Shown here in pieces: positions 53,814 to 63,992 of a DNA stretch of 64,000 bases. The stretch spans positions 78,619,200-78,683,199 of the forward strand of contig NC_087062.1 in assembly GCF_963678635.1 (NCBI RefSeq), given 5' to 3'. Numbering within the stretch: the stretch's first letter is position 1; each line of letters begins with the position of its first letter. Under the pieces are notes generated by a model. It was not told where the DNA came from. It did no database searches and saw nothing but the letters and a program-made list of their open reading frames with translations. Origin of the DNA: Symsagittifera roscoffensis (taxonomy: Eukaryota; Xenacoelomorpha; Acoela; Convolutidae). The position numbers and the translations under genes are program-made.

Positions 53814-54590
53814 AATTCAAAATCTGAAGGCAATAGAAAAAATGCATTCTATGTATGGTCTCGGTATAATATAACGGCAAAAAGGGAAATAAACTTTTTA
53901 AAATAACCTTTGCAATCCCTTGCAAAAAAAATCAGAAATTTGACAGGCAGTTGAAATAAAACATATCAACTAATCACAACATATTTCTAAAAAAAGTTTA
54001 AAAAAAGTCGGTATGAACTAGTAAAAATAATATTTCAAACAGCTGAGTTGAGTTCATTAAGTAGCCCTCTTCAAAAGGCATCAATTCGTGGAAATAAATA
54101 TATATTTTTTTAATTTCATACTGATTTTTCAGCAAAGGGCGATTTTTAAAAAAAATTTCATACTGATTCTTTAGAAAAGAGCGATTTTTTTTTAAATTTC
54201 ATACTATTTTTTAGTAACGGGCAATGAAACTGGGTAACAAAATTGCGCAATGAGAGGTATTTATATGTAAATCAACATTAAGTTGCAGAAGAATCAAATT
54301 TTCTATAAACCTGAGCTTCCGCGTCACCAATTTTTGTTAAATTTAGTCTGAAATCAAAAAAATTCAGAGCATGTTTTTTCGACAAACTATTTTTTTGACA
54401 TTTTTTAGTGGAATCCAAATCGCGGCTGGAAAGGCTGTGATATAATGCCATACTTGATACGCTACGAGCTTTGTTTGTTATAGTCAAATTTGGTATGAAA
54501 GACACCCTACGCCAAAGTTCCTTCCCTTCTTTTCATGGTGAAAGATTATTGTAGAAAAATTATTGAACCCGTAGTTGCAATGCTAATGAT
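53814..54590. other. region upstream of FRG1, no recognised gene
   Basis: Contains repeated TTTCATACTGATT phrases near 54115-54210. If FRG1 has an upstream non-coding exon or promoter nearby, it is not visible. Confidence 0.35.
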
Positions 54591-55060
54591 GTGTATCTTA
54601 AGGTTGAGGTTCTAACGCTAAAAGATGACCTTACAGAAACTCCTAGCTTAGGAGATATGGACGATTTTAAAAAAAATTCAAAAAAAAATCTAATTTTAAA
54701 TTTTTGTTTTTCTTTTCTTTTTTACCGGCGGTTGCCTGCTTACGTAGGTAAAATATAGGCTTCTGATTAGAATGACAATACTTGACCGTCCAAATGCTCG
54801 TAGCTTAGGAGATATGGATGAATTTACGATTTTGAAAAAAAAAATTCAAAAAAAAATCTAAATTTAAATTTATGTTTTTCTTTTCTTTTTTACCGGCGGT
54901 TGCCTGCTAACGAAGGTATAATATAGGCTTCGGATTAAAACGACAATACTTGACCGTCCAAATGCTCGTAGCTTAGGAGATATGGATGAAATTACCAATT
55001 TTCAACAAATTCTAAAAACATTATTAAAAAAAAAATTTTTTTTCCTGATAGTGAAAGAAG
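54591..55060. repeat. tandem repeat, 168-bp period, about 2.7 copies
   Basis: GACAATACTTGACCGTCCAA followed by ATGCTCGTAGCTTAGGAGAT occurs twice at a spacing of 168 bp. An older first copy starts near 54591. Each full unit carries TTTTACCGGCGGTTGCCTGC. Confidence 0.8.
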
Positions 55061-55188
55061 CATGCATAGCTAGGGTAGGCGTTTGTGGGCCATATGGCCC
55101 CGTTGTCTATCCTCTCCGAGTCTCATTTTAATAATTACTTATAACAATGAATTGCCAAATTTATGTAGTGAATGAACGGAGAAATTTA

Positions 55189-55213
55189 TTCTTTCTTTCT
55201 TTCTTTCTTTCTT
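55189..55213. repeat. (CTTT)n microsatellite
   Basis: About six uninterrupted TTCT/CTTT units. Confidence 0.9.
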
Positions 55214-55294
55214 ATTGAGGGTTCGGAACAATATGAAATTTCTCAACTTCAAAATATCTGTTTTCGACAGAGAAGCATGAAGAAAATTAAAAGG

Positions 55295-55685
55295 TTTTTC
55301 ACTGTATTGTTTGTATCAACACTTTGCTTCGCATACACTAGCGATAACACGGCAAAAAGCAGCCCCAGAGTTTTAAAAAGATCAATAAGAAAACGTAAAA
55401 ATAAGCCTCGAATTAGTAAAAATTCGGCGGCGTCTCGACTGAAACCTATGACCTAGAATTATGAGTCTCACTCTCACGCACTAACCACTCAGCCACGGAC
55501 ACTTAGTCCATCACAAACACTAGCCACCAATTAAGCCGAGAACAGATGCTATGTAATTTCCAATGCTACAGATCGTGATTATAGTAAAAAGGCACACAAG
55601 TGAAAACTTTTATTTGCGAGTTAGCTTAAAAAAAGAAGGTTCGTACTAAAACACTAACATCTCGCTAAAAATTGAGTAAATTGCA
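55295..55685 (-). repeat. tRNA-derived SINE, family A, copy 3
   Basis: A box TGGCTGAGTGGT is perfect on the minus strand (complement of 55484-55495). The tRNA-like part is about 55428-55500. Flanks CACTAGCGATAACACGGC and GATCGTGATTATAG...AAGAAGGTTCGTAC match copies 1 and 2. This is the best-preserved of the three. Confidence 0.7.
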
Positions 55686-55790
55686 GAGGCAAAGAACAGC
55701 TTTGCATCACTTAAGATACCGAAACAGAAAACTAAATGAAAACAGATGCGTTGTACACTTTACAAAAGCGCACAAAACATAATGGATCAG

Positions 55791-55904
55791 TGTAAGTATC
55801 GCAGAAAATTCCGAACATTTTCTTTTTTGTTTTCAAATTATTAGCTGTGTAAGTATCGCAGAAAATTCCGAACATTTTCTTTTTTGTTTTCAAATTATTA
55901 GTAG
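55791..55904. repeat. 57-bp sequence in exact tandem duplicate
   Basis: TGTAAGTATCGCAGAAAATT... is repeated at a 57-bp interval with no mismatch seen, so the duplication is recent. Confidence 0.9.
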
Positions 55905-56247
55905 TTTTAAGTGCATGAGAGGAACAAACTGGAAGCTAAGAAAGTAAGTGAATTCGCAATCGAAAACAATGGTTTTCAAAAAAGACAATCAAAGTAATTA
56001 ATTTTAAGCTTTCTAAATTTTCTTCTAATTTTTGCAGATCATTAATGAATTTAGAAAAAAAACATTATTGCCAAGAAGCACTAAACAAAGCTGTAAAAGC
56101 TCAAATTGTTTTTATTAAAACTAAGTTTTGCACAATTTAAATGAAAGCTTTTGTTACTTTGTCACTTTAAAACACCTACTCGCTCAATATTAGACATTTT
56201 ATCTGATTTCTCTTGAGCACAAATTAAAAAAATTAAATAAAACTTAC
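55905..56247. other. non-coding stretch
   Basis: Nothing recognised. Confidence 0.35.
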
Positions 56248-56333
56248 CCGAAGACTTAGTTCGTCCCCACTTTCAGTGATGCGCTTTCTTCCAGGATCGT
56301 GACAGTAACAAAAGTTAAAATTTAATAGATGGT
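56248..56333 (-). CDS. orphan internal exon candidate
   Basis: On the minus strand, an acceptor (AAATTTATTTTCTCAG) leads into two bases plus 28 open codons that end at a perfect donor (CGG/GTAAGT). The peptide includes FCYCHDPGRKRITESGDELS, and the second half is GC-richer than the flanks, as in the known exons here. The family is not recognised and partner exons were not found. It cannot be a coding upstream exon of FRG1, because the FRG1 5' segment has an in-frame stop. Confidence 0.4.
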
Positions 56334-57399
56334 CTGAGAAAATAAATTTGTTAACCTAAGCTTAAATCGGAAAAATTGCTCAGCAAAAAAGCGTTTATCC
56401 GTTCGCTAAGTCTTTGTGCTGATTGCAATTTCATGGCTGTATTTTCAAACCGTTATTTCTCGACACCGAAAAAATTTATCTTTTGAAACCCGACTGAAAA
56501 AGCTTTCATATTTCAATCAAATTCTTACAATACTTCTTTGTGATACCTGATTTCCCGTGACAAAAAACACAAGGCACGTAGCCACTTCGTGGTTAATTAA
56601 TATATTGGTTTTTCAATACCAAGCAAGTATGTGAAAGAGTGGAAGGACTAAGGAGTATATTTTATAACATTGTGTCGCAGCATTGAAACTCGTATTCAAA
56701 TTAAATCAAACCCACGACTATTTGGTTTTTTGTTTTTTTTGCGTCTTTTCTCGGGGCCAGGAATATTTATATTTTAAAAAAAAAACAGTTCCTGTCTGTA
56801 TTTCAACCTAGTCCCTTAGACATTCCAGGCGTATTCGTTACTTCCAGGCCAAATGTTCCGGCGAAGCTATGAAATTTGAATTAATTATCAATAAAGCTAT
56901 CAAATAATTCGATATAATTTGTTTAACTTGTTGTTTCCCATAAAAAAGCCTATATTCCGATTTTAAAGCACTTGCTGATCGCAAGCATTAATACAATATG
57001 TATATTTGTCATCTCAAGTTGAGTAAAAAAAGTAATTTTCTAAATAGAATCTAAAATCATTTATTTAGACTTTTTTGCCATGATAACTACAGTCGCAACC
57101 GTTCAGTGCTTCTTGCACAGAAAATGGATACTCCTATTTGGTTTGAGCTCAAAAACCGAATACTCTTATTTGATTTGGAGAAACCACTGAATACTTCGCG
57201 ATACTTATTTCAGTTTATTTTTGAACAAATAATCGTATCATTTAAAATGTGCTGTGTTTGCTCCAACAACCACTCAAACTCGATATGCCTTCCCAATTTC
57301 AGTGAATTTCAGTGTTCGTATAATCATAACATTTCGAGTTTTTCTTGGAGTCTTTCATTGTCAGTTTGGCAGAGACTTTTTTCGGTTTTTTACTTGCCT
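56334..57399. other. non-coding stretch with decayed repeats
   Basis: A fragment of the fold-back arm family (about 56450-56540: TTTCTCGACACCGAAAA, CCCGACTGAAAAAGC) and a decayed SINE B (about 56780-56890: AGACATTCCAGGCGTATTCG). Confidence 0.45.
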
Positions 57400-57515
57400 C
57401 CGGTCCTACTCAATGCAGGATGACACTGGGACCCCTCCAACCATGACCGAAGTTGGAATCGAACGCACGACCTTCGTGATGAGAGAAGTTTATCTTACCC
57501 CACTCGGCCACGGAT
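57400..57515 (-). repeat. tRNA-derived SINE, family C, copy 2
   Basis: Perfect A box TGGCCGAGTGG (complement of 57500-57510) and perfect B box GCGTTCGATTCC (complement of 57455-57466) on the minus strand. The tail ACTTCGGTCATGGTTGGAGG is shared with the copy at 8920-9140. Pol III promoter boxes appear intact. Confidence 0.7.
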
Positions 57516-58134
57516 TCTCCAGCTTTTTTTTGAATCATGGAGGGCAATTAAAAAGTTAATTTTTGGATTCTACAGGCCATGCCGTCATGATCAAAGCTTA
57601 GAAAATCATGTACTAATCAAAAACAACCTATTAAATTTTCGCATTGTGTCATTATGATTCACTGGACCATATCATTTTCAGTCGAAACGTTTCAGACGGC
57701 TATCACAACGAAAAGAGTTTCCGGCGTAACTAACTTGCATGATCGACGATTCGGCTTTTTATAAATTCTAACACAAACTGATGGAAAAGGTAATCATTAA
57801 ATTTAAATTTGATTGAGACTAAATTATGTAATTTTTCTAGCTAAATATACAGGATAAACAAGGATAGCCGGATGATGTGCAAGTAGCACAGAATGTTCCG
57901 ACCACATTTACAGAAAAAAAAATTCTTCAAATTGGTGTTTTTTTTGTACGTCGCGTGATGATACAACTACACAAACGCGTAGAAACTTAGTGCAATAGAC
58001 ATAAGCGAATCCAATGCTCGTCGAAAAGTAAACAAATAGAAAAAAACTAAAATTTCAAATATTTTTCAAAGTTTTTTTTTGCCAGAGAAGAGATAAAAGA
58101 AGCTTCCGAAACAATTTGCCCTTTTAGTAAAATC
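57516..58134. other. non-coding stretch
   Basis: No recognised feature. Confidence 0.35.
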
Positions 58135-58410
58135 AAGTTTTTAGCCTAAAATTCAAATTTTCTTTATAACAAACGTTACTCGATCGCTTTACTCGATTGA
58201 CAATAAACCAAAATTGGTTTTTCTCGACATTGAAAAATTTTACGATAAAATTTTCATGTCGCTCAAATCACAACTAGAAGGGCTTTGGTATGATATATCA
58301 CTCTACCCTGACGATAATTATTTGTTGCACCTGATTTTGCGTGTAAAATAAAAAACTTAAACACACCCGAATAAAAAGTTCCTCCCCATTTTCAATGGCC
58401 GGAACAAAAA
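58135..58410 (+). repeat. copy of the fold-back arm family
   Basis: Matches the left arm of the 6.0-7.05-kb element: GGTTTTTCTCGACATTG, CGCTCAAATCACAACTAGAA, CTGATTTTGCGTG, CCCATTTTCAATGGCCGGAA. It ends about 85 bp past the 3' end of the cystinosin ORF. Confidence 0.6.
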
Positions 58411-58494
58411 GCGTTCTTTAGATACGACCATTTTTGTGAACTTATAAAAAGGCAGCTGATCAGTTTATAAAACGATGAGAGTTCGAGAAATAAT

Positions 58495-59718
58495 TCAAGT
58501 AGTAGTGGCTCCAAGATCTGAAGCCGGGTTCCATGATGGCTCTGACTCTGCGGTGCTATTCTCAAAAACTCTATAACTTTTTGGCCAAATATCTGAATTT
58601 TCATCTTTGGCATGTCGGTAAAGTATGTAATGCTGAATCATAAAGAGAATGTCAAAAATGATACTCAGGAATCCAAGTCCAAATTTAACGGGGTCCGCTA
58701 TCAACGATGGCCAATCATTGCTGTTATATGATAGCAGCAATGACTGCAAAATACTCAATGAACCGCCTGTGAAATCCAGCAGGACGTTTCCAATGCTCCA
58801 ACCAATGGTGCTTTTTCTTTCATAGTTCATCCAGGCTTGAGGTACGTATTTGATAAAACTGACTGCTAGCTTTATGTAGGAAATCCAATTTATGAAATTC
58901 AACCACGAACATCTTTTGAAGTCGCCAGTCATCGTAAAAATTGCGAGAAGCACAATCAACAATAAAGAAACTATGACAAACACGCGGCAAACCCATGAAA
59001 CTTTTTGGTTATCTCTTTTGAAGAAAAAGCATGTGGAAATAGTCACCATAGTTATAAGCGTGGCGTGTAAGCTAAAAACAACGTCATTCAGTTTGACCGG
59101 TATGAGTTGTCCTGGATTTTCATCACGATATTCATCTTGTATGTAAGGAACCCAATAGAGACCTACGTTGAAGACGCTGTAGACGGAAAACCCTAGAAGA
59201 TTATAAGCAAGGAAGTCGAAATTTAGCCCAACCACACTTCGGCGCATGACATTTGAGAAAATCTGGGGATAAAATGATATGCTCCAAGCGAAAAAGTAAA
59301 TCCATCCTATCACATCATTAAACACATCGAGTGGATGGCTCCTTATAACGTGTATATGTATATACACATCCATTATACCAGAATTCAACTCATAGTTATT
59401 GACATCGGTAAAATTAAAGGAAATATCCGCGTTGCCCGGCTGATCCGAGTAGAAGTACATTGAAGTTTTCTCCTTCTCTATGACGTAGGTCGTCCTGTTG
59501 TAATCCTGGATTACATCCTGATTGTTGGTAGATACGATTATGTTTATCTCGATAGGGTCGGTTATGTTGTTATCTTTGAACCAGACTTCAAATGATCCAT
59601 TTTTGTCAACTTCTATGTACTGTGAATCGGGCGATGCATGGAACGATATGCCCGAAGAGTTGGAAAACGTGGTCACGAACAATAATAGGACACTGCAGAA
59701 CCAAAAAGATCCAACCAT
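58495..59718 (-). CDS. CTNS: cystinosin, lysosomal cystine/H+ symporter
   Basis: 407 residues in a single exon (human 367). It exports cystine from lysosomes using the proton gradient. A signal peptide (about 1-23) is followed by a luminal domain with N-glycosylation sequons at N20, N40, N51, N74 and N102. Seven membrane segments carry two PQ-loops: YPQIFSN (P151-Q152, then RRSVVGLNFDF) and KYVPQAWMNYERKSTIGWS (P293-Q294), followed by NVLLDFTGGS, near-identical to the human protein. D315 and D356 correspond to the membrane aspartates important for proton coupling. The human GYDQL sorting motif is missing; a YRVF sequence at 382-385 in a longer tail could serve instead. A splice acceptor (ATTCTTCCAG) lies two bases before the ATG. 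Confidence 0.96.
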   Translation of the reverse strand: MVGSFWFCSVLLLFVTTFSNSSGISFHASPDSQYIEVDKNGSFEVWFKDNNITDPIEINIIVSTNNQDVIQDYNRTTYVIEKEKTSMYFYSDQPGNADISFNFTDVNNYELNSGIMDVYIHIHVIRSHPLDVFNDVIGWIYFFAWSISFYPQIFSNVMRRSVVGLNFDFLAYNLLGFSVYSVFNVGLYWVPYIQDEYRDENPGQLIPVKLNDVVFSLHATLITMVTISTCFFFKRDNQKVSWVCRVFVIVSLLLIVLLAIFTMTGDFKRCSWLNFINWISYIKLAVSFIKYVPQAWMNYERKSTIGWSIGNVLLDFTGGSLSILQSLLLSYNSNDWPSLIADPVKFGLGFLSIIFDILFMIQHYILYRHAKDENSDIWPKSYRVFENSTAESEPSWNPASDLGATTT

Positions 59719-60419
59719 TTCTGGAAGAATTACGAACGTAAATTATATGAATATAAATGAGCCAACAACTGTATAAGATCAATGAATTCAAAATTGACCA
59801 GGACGGATCAAAACAAACAATGAACGATTTAAGATGCAATTACCATCAAGTTCTTTGCATTACAAACAGTTCATTGCAAACAACTCACAACCAGAGCCAT
59901 ATAGGGGTTAAGAATGGTTAAATTTGGGTAATCAGAAAAAACAACAAGTTCTGAGCAATGCTAGAACTGTTCCCACTCGCGATGGGAGGATAAACTTTAC
60001 TAGTAACAGAAAAAAAAAGAATTTTAATTGAGCACATCATCATTGACAGTTTCTGCGAGCAGTTAGTCCTCTCTTCGAAGCTCAACATGGTGACGCTCGG
60101 TTTTATTCGTAATTCAATTTTCTGTAGCAAGTGCTCAGCAATAATTCTAACATCACCCAACAATACAGATCAATATCTATAAATTCCCTGAAGCAGAAGA
60201 TTATATTGATACTAGAGGCCAGCTCAAGCTGGAAATACCTGCTTGAAAATTTTTGGATCTGTACTGATGCGAAAGGATAAGGCTAAGTTCAAAAAGATAC
60301 CTATAGCAAGGAGAAGTAAATACCAATTTAACGACTTCAAAATCTGTCAATTTCATCAATTACTTCAGTTTTCTTAATTATTGAAGTGCTTACAGAGCTT
60401 GTTAAGTTGAAAGATGCTG
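59719..60419. other. region upstream of cystinosin
   Basis: Should hold the promoter or an upstream non-coding exon on the minus strand if the mRNA is not trans-spliced. No motif is convincing. An 81-codon minus ORF (59918-60163) has no recognisable content. Confidence 0.35.
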
Positions 60420-61080
60420 AAACCGTTGCTCATTACATTTGGGTGGGTAGTTTTTGAGACACGTCAAAAACTTTTAAAAAAAGTCAACAGATCAGAAATT
60501 TGACTTTTCCGAGGGCCATAAATTTTAGTGTGAAAGAATATGGGCTTAACCGCTTCTGCAGGGCCTAACCGTTCCCAAAATTAGGTGTAACCGCTTCCAA
60601 AACCCGTTCTACCCATTGAAACCGAAAGCTCAGATGTGGGAGATAAGTTTTCGAGAAAGAATTTCGTGTTAAAACATTTGGGGGTAGCGTAACGGCTTAT
60701 GCAGGTGAGCTTCTCACAACCCGTCCTTTTGATTGAAACTAAAATCTCAGATTTGGGAGGGTAATATTCGAGAAAAATCAAAAGTTTCAAGTAACGGTCA
60801 AAACATCGAAAATTAGACTTTCCATATGTTTTGTTTACAAAAATTGGGCGTAGCCGCATTTGCATGGAAGTTTCTCACAACTTGTTTTCTTCGTTGAACC
60901 CATCTCAGATCTGGGAAAGTAGTTTTTGAGAAAAGTTAAAAACCCAAATGTTTGAGTCAATAAGTCCCGCCGTACACTTTTCCGAAGGCTGAAGAAAGTG
61001 GGGTAAGGTAAGAAAAGATTAGAACAGTTGTAACATTCGCCCAAAAACTACACAGCGACGGAGCGTAGAAAAAGTACCTA
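60420..61080. repeat. third copy of the tandem-module family with its end block
   Basis: Three diverged units (AAATCTCAGATTTGGGAGGG, TTGAGAAAAGTTAAAAAC, TTAGACTTTCC, GGGCGTAGCCGC...CTCACAAC) and then the end block (AAGTCCCGCCG...CCGAAGGCTGAAGAAAGTGG...AAAAGATTAG). Related to 42380-43495 and 47150-47695. Confidence 0.6.
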
Positions 61081-62644
61081 TTAACGACTGGCAGGCGTCA
61101 GTTACCTTAATTCTACTCGTTTTTCACCGTCTCGACCTAGCCAGTTGATTTCCTGGTCTGTTGCGGGCTATGTTAAAATTTACTATTTTCAGGCCATCAG
61201 TCAAACGAATTTTAATCAGCTTTCGTTTACATGCAAACACAATCACATAGCTGAGTCTCGGATCCTCAGACTACGTGATTGCTATTAAAAATACCCTATT
61301 TTAATATGTTTTTGTGTGACAGTTCTATATTAAATCCATTGGAGACGGATTGACCCTTTCCTCTTTCTAGCTACTCATATTCTAAAATATCAAATAATAC
61401 CGGTGTTAATTCAAAGTTCTATGGCATCAGAGTAGCTAAAAAATAAGTTTACAACAGTCCTTCAACATATGACAGTCTCTGGGGGCCAAGCCTCCGCTCC
61501 CGTGTTCTTCTCGAGATAACGTTGTTATCTCTCCCAATTCGTGGCACGGGAGGGTTCCGCGGAATATTCCTTCCCCACTGAAGCCTCCTTTCTCACTGTT
61601 TCTCTCATATATCAGTCTTATCGTGTGTGATTGCCACGATAAGAGGCTTCGTTTTTCTCGTTTTCTCGTGCGACTGTTTTCCACTATATCTGTCGTTGTT
61701 CTGTTTTTTCGTTCTTTTTCGTCAAAATGGCCGTCTTTTTGTATGTCTGAGAAATACTTGCCCGTCAATCGAAACTTTAAAAATTTAAACTTCCGGAATA
61801 TTTTGACCCTCCTTCGCAGCACTTTTTTGTTACTAAGGCCTTTAGTCGTCTTTTTCTGTCTCGCCGGAAGGTTTCGCTGTGCCAATCTGGCAGAATGGCA
61901 CATACTCCCCGGACAAGTCCACATCAATGTCCCCATTGATCGCATAACACCGGGTTATCGTCAAGTAGCACTCCAGTTCTCTATAACTAATCTTACAAAT
62001 CGCATTAGAAAATGAAATTTATCTACTCCACCTCAACTCACTACGTGTCACCAATTGCATCGTACTACATCTCACTGCCTTTCAACATTTTCACAAAATT
62101 TGCACCATGAGGAGTGTCCTAGATAAAATTTCTTTTCTGACTACTTACGTCAGCTTGCCATAAAACTTCTTTTTGCTCTTTATGATTAAAAAGTTGGGAC
62201 GTGGCACGACCACGCACCCTTTAAAATTAACTTAACGTCACTCACCAAGTATAATCAGTTGATATTAAAACTAAGAAACTCTGTGGCTAGGAATCTATTG
62301 AGTTACTCACTCTTTTCGAGCGAGTTTACCCAAACTTACCATGTCGCCACACAGTGAAATTGTGTCTTACACAGGTTAAAAAATTCAGTCGTGTTTAAAT
62401 AGGTAAATATACTCAACTATGTTCGCCATATATATATAAATAGTCATAACTAAAATCAACAATTTTAACATTTTTAACAATTGCAACAATTTTCATAGTT
62501 TGGTCGGACCAAACTAGATCAAAACAAAAAGTTTACCAAGTTCAATAATCAAACTTGGTTGATTAGTTCAAGTTTTAACACACAAAGACAAAAACAATTT
62601 TTCTCCTTCTCTTCCTTTCCTCTATCCTCTTCGTTCCATCATCT
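61081..62644. other. unassigned, partly GC-richer stretch
   Basis: From about 61440 the base composition rises, and two opposite ORFs overlap: a 169-codon minus ORF (61436-61945) and a 130-codon plus ORF (61623-62015). Neither shows a domain. The minus ORF contains IYERNSEKGGFSGEGIFRG and SREEHGSGGLAPRDC and could belong to the transcript of the ORFs at 62.6-64 kb. A pyrimidine-rich run lies at 62595-62640 on the plus strand. Confidence 0.3.
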
Positions 62645-63376
62645 TCATTCCATTGCTTCTCCATCCTGATCTTCAGCTTCACTGTCTTCTAGGACTTTTT
62701 CCAACATGTCCATGGAGTTGCGGGCTGTGCCCCAACTCTCCTGTTCCAACAGCCTCGGTTTGCAACAAGGTAGCAAGTCCACATTCACCTTTTGCTCCCG
62801 GTTCCTGCAAAAGCTGTTGTGAAGACACAGGCTCACATTTCGTTCTAGGTCAGCTCTTAAGACCTCTTTCTTCTCATCTTCAGTTACACAAGGCGCTCCA
62901 ACTACTCGCTTCACCGCCGTGGTGACCGCGTTTCTGTGCGTAAGGAATGCTATCTTATAGGCTCCTGGTCCTATATCTAGCTGGAAAGGTTGATAGGCTT
63001 CCGTGTTCCTCGACATGTGACGCTTCGCGCGTTCATGTATCCATGACGTCATCACTGCACAGAACCAAGGCATCAACCTTTGCCTTGACCATATTCTTTC
63101 AATGGCTTTGAGTATCCTCAGAACCTTGCAGGTGGTTCTGAAAAGATCCAATTTGCGGCTCATCTTTACGTTGCTCAGCTGCTCAGGAGTCGGCACGGCC
63201 GTCTCCTGTTCACTTGTGTCCGCGTTAGCCTCCAACCACCTCACTGCCAGCACGGCACTAACCACCACGATTGACACCTGTTGATTCTGATTGGGCAATC
63301 CCGTAGAGTACAACTCCTCCACGTCCCATACTAGCATCAAATTCCCGCGTTTGGGGTACCATAACGTCTGCGCCAA
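62645..63376 (-). CDS. unrecognised 243-codon ORF, possible 3' half of a frameshifted gene
   Basis: GC-richer than the rest of the window. It contains a hydrophobic helix (VSIVVVSAVLAVRWLE, about 35-50), a basic helix-rich middle (KAIERIWSRQRLMPWF; HERAKRHMSRN), a Cys-containing part (SFCRNREQ; LLPCCKPRLLEQ) and an acidic tail (EDSEAEDQDGEAME). It overlaps the ORF at 63258-63992 by 119 bases in the +1 frame. A single indel would join the two into one protein of about 440 residues. No transposase, protease or known zinc motif. A captured viral or transposon structural protein is possible but unproven. Confidence 0.45.
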   Translation of the reverse strand: MAQTLWYPKRGNLMLVWDVEELYSTGLPNQNQQVSIVVVSAVLAVRWLEANADTSEQETAVPTPEQLSNVKMSRKLDLFRTTCKVLRILKAIERIWSRQRLMPWFCAVMTSWIHERAKRHMSRNTEAYQPFQLDIGPGAYKIAFLTHRNAVTTAVKRVVGAPCVTEDEKKEVLRADLERNVSLCLHNSFCRNREQKVNVDLLPCCKPRLLEQESWGTARNSMDMLEKVLEDSEAEDQDGEAME

Positions 63377-63992
63377 GCAGTGACAAGGATACTACCCATG
63401 GGTCCTCAATATGTTCCTTCGGGTCCGATACCCTGAGGCTCCCAGCAACGATTCCACCTCCATATCCAATTCTGTGCATATCGTCTTTCTCTTGTATGGT
63501 GGGGAATTCAGTGGGTAACGCTCCACTCGCTTTCTGCTTCTGGAACTCGCTCACATTACCTTCGTTCAACCTCATGAACTCTTCACCCACTACGTCTTGC
63601 AACTCGCCTTCAGATTTCTTCGGGACTGCCCGAAAGATCTTCGCCAACAAATCATATGACCTCTCCGACATCCTGGCCAACCTCACGCACTTTGGCACAG
63701 AGAAAAGTTGGTCAATCGACACCTGCTGCGTCCTCGCATCCATCACCACCATGTGCGTAGGATAGCTACTATTGCAATATGGTGCGGAGCATGAACCCAC
63801 CAGATATTTTGAACCAGTAGGTCTATGATAGGCCTCACTGTCCTTCAGATTCATTTCGTTTTCCAGAGCCTCTCGCCAGCCTCCAATCTTCTGCTCTATC
63901 TGCAATGCTCCAGGGAATACTTCCACGCTGAGGGACGTCACTAATTCATGGGCACGCTCCAGGCGCTCAAGCGATTCTATCGAGCTCGTCAT
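63258..63992 (-). CDS. unrecognised 244-codon ORF at the window edge
   Basis: The ATG is at 63990-63992, 9 bases from the edge, so the true start may lie outside. It begins with an amphipathic helix (IESLERLERAHELVTSL). Further regions include GSCSAPYCNSSYPTHMVVMD, RMSERSYDLLAKIFRAVPKK and RIGYGGGIVAGSLRVSDP. Codon use and GC content match the ORF at 62645 and differ from the AT-rich repeats, suggesting a shared origin. It ends at a TAG within the overlap. I recognise no family. Confidence 0.45.
   Translation of the reverse strand: MTSSIESLERLERAHELVTSLSVEVFPGALQIEQKIGGWREALENEMNLKDSEAYHRPTGSKYLVGSCSAPYCNSSYPTHMVVMDARTQQVSIDQLFSVPKCVRLARMSERSYDLLAKIFRAVPKKSEGELQDVVGEEFMRLNEGNVSEFQKQKASGALPTEFPTIQEKDDMHRIGYGGGIVAGSLRVSDPKEHIEDPWVVSLSLLGADVMVPQTREFDASMGRGGVVLYGIAQSESTGVNRGG

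Noticed and set aside
57455-57510. A functional tRNA gene at the family C SINE
   Set aside because: A and B boxes are intact, but the acceptor and T stems do not pair well and the segment shares SINE flanks with 8920-9140.
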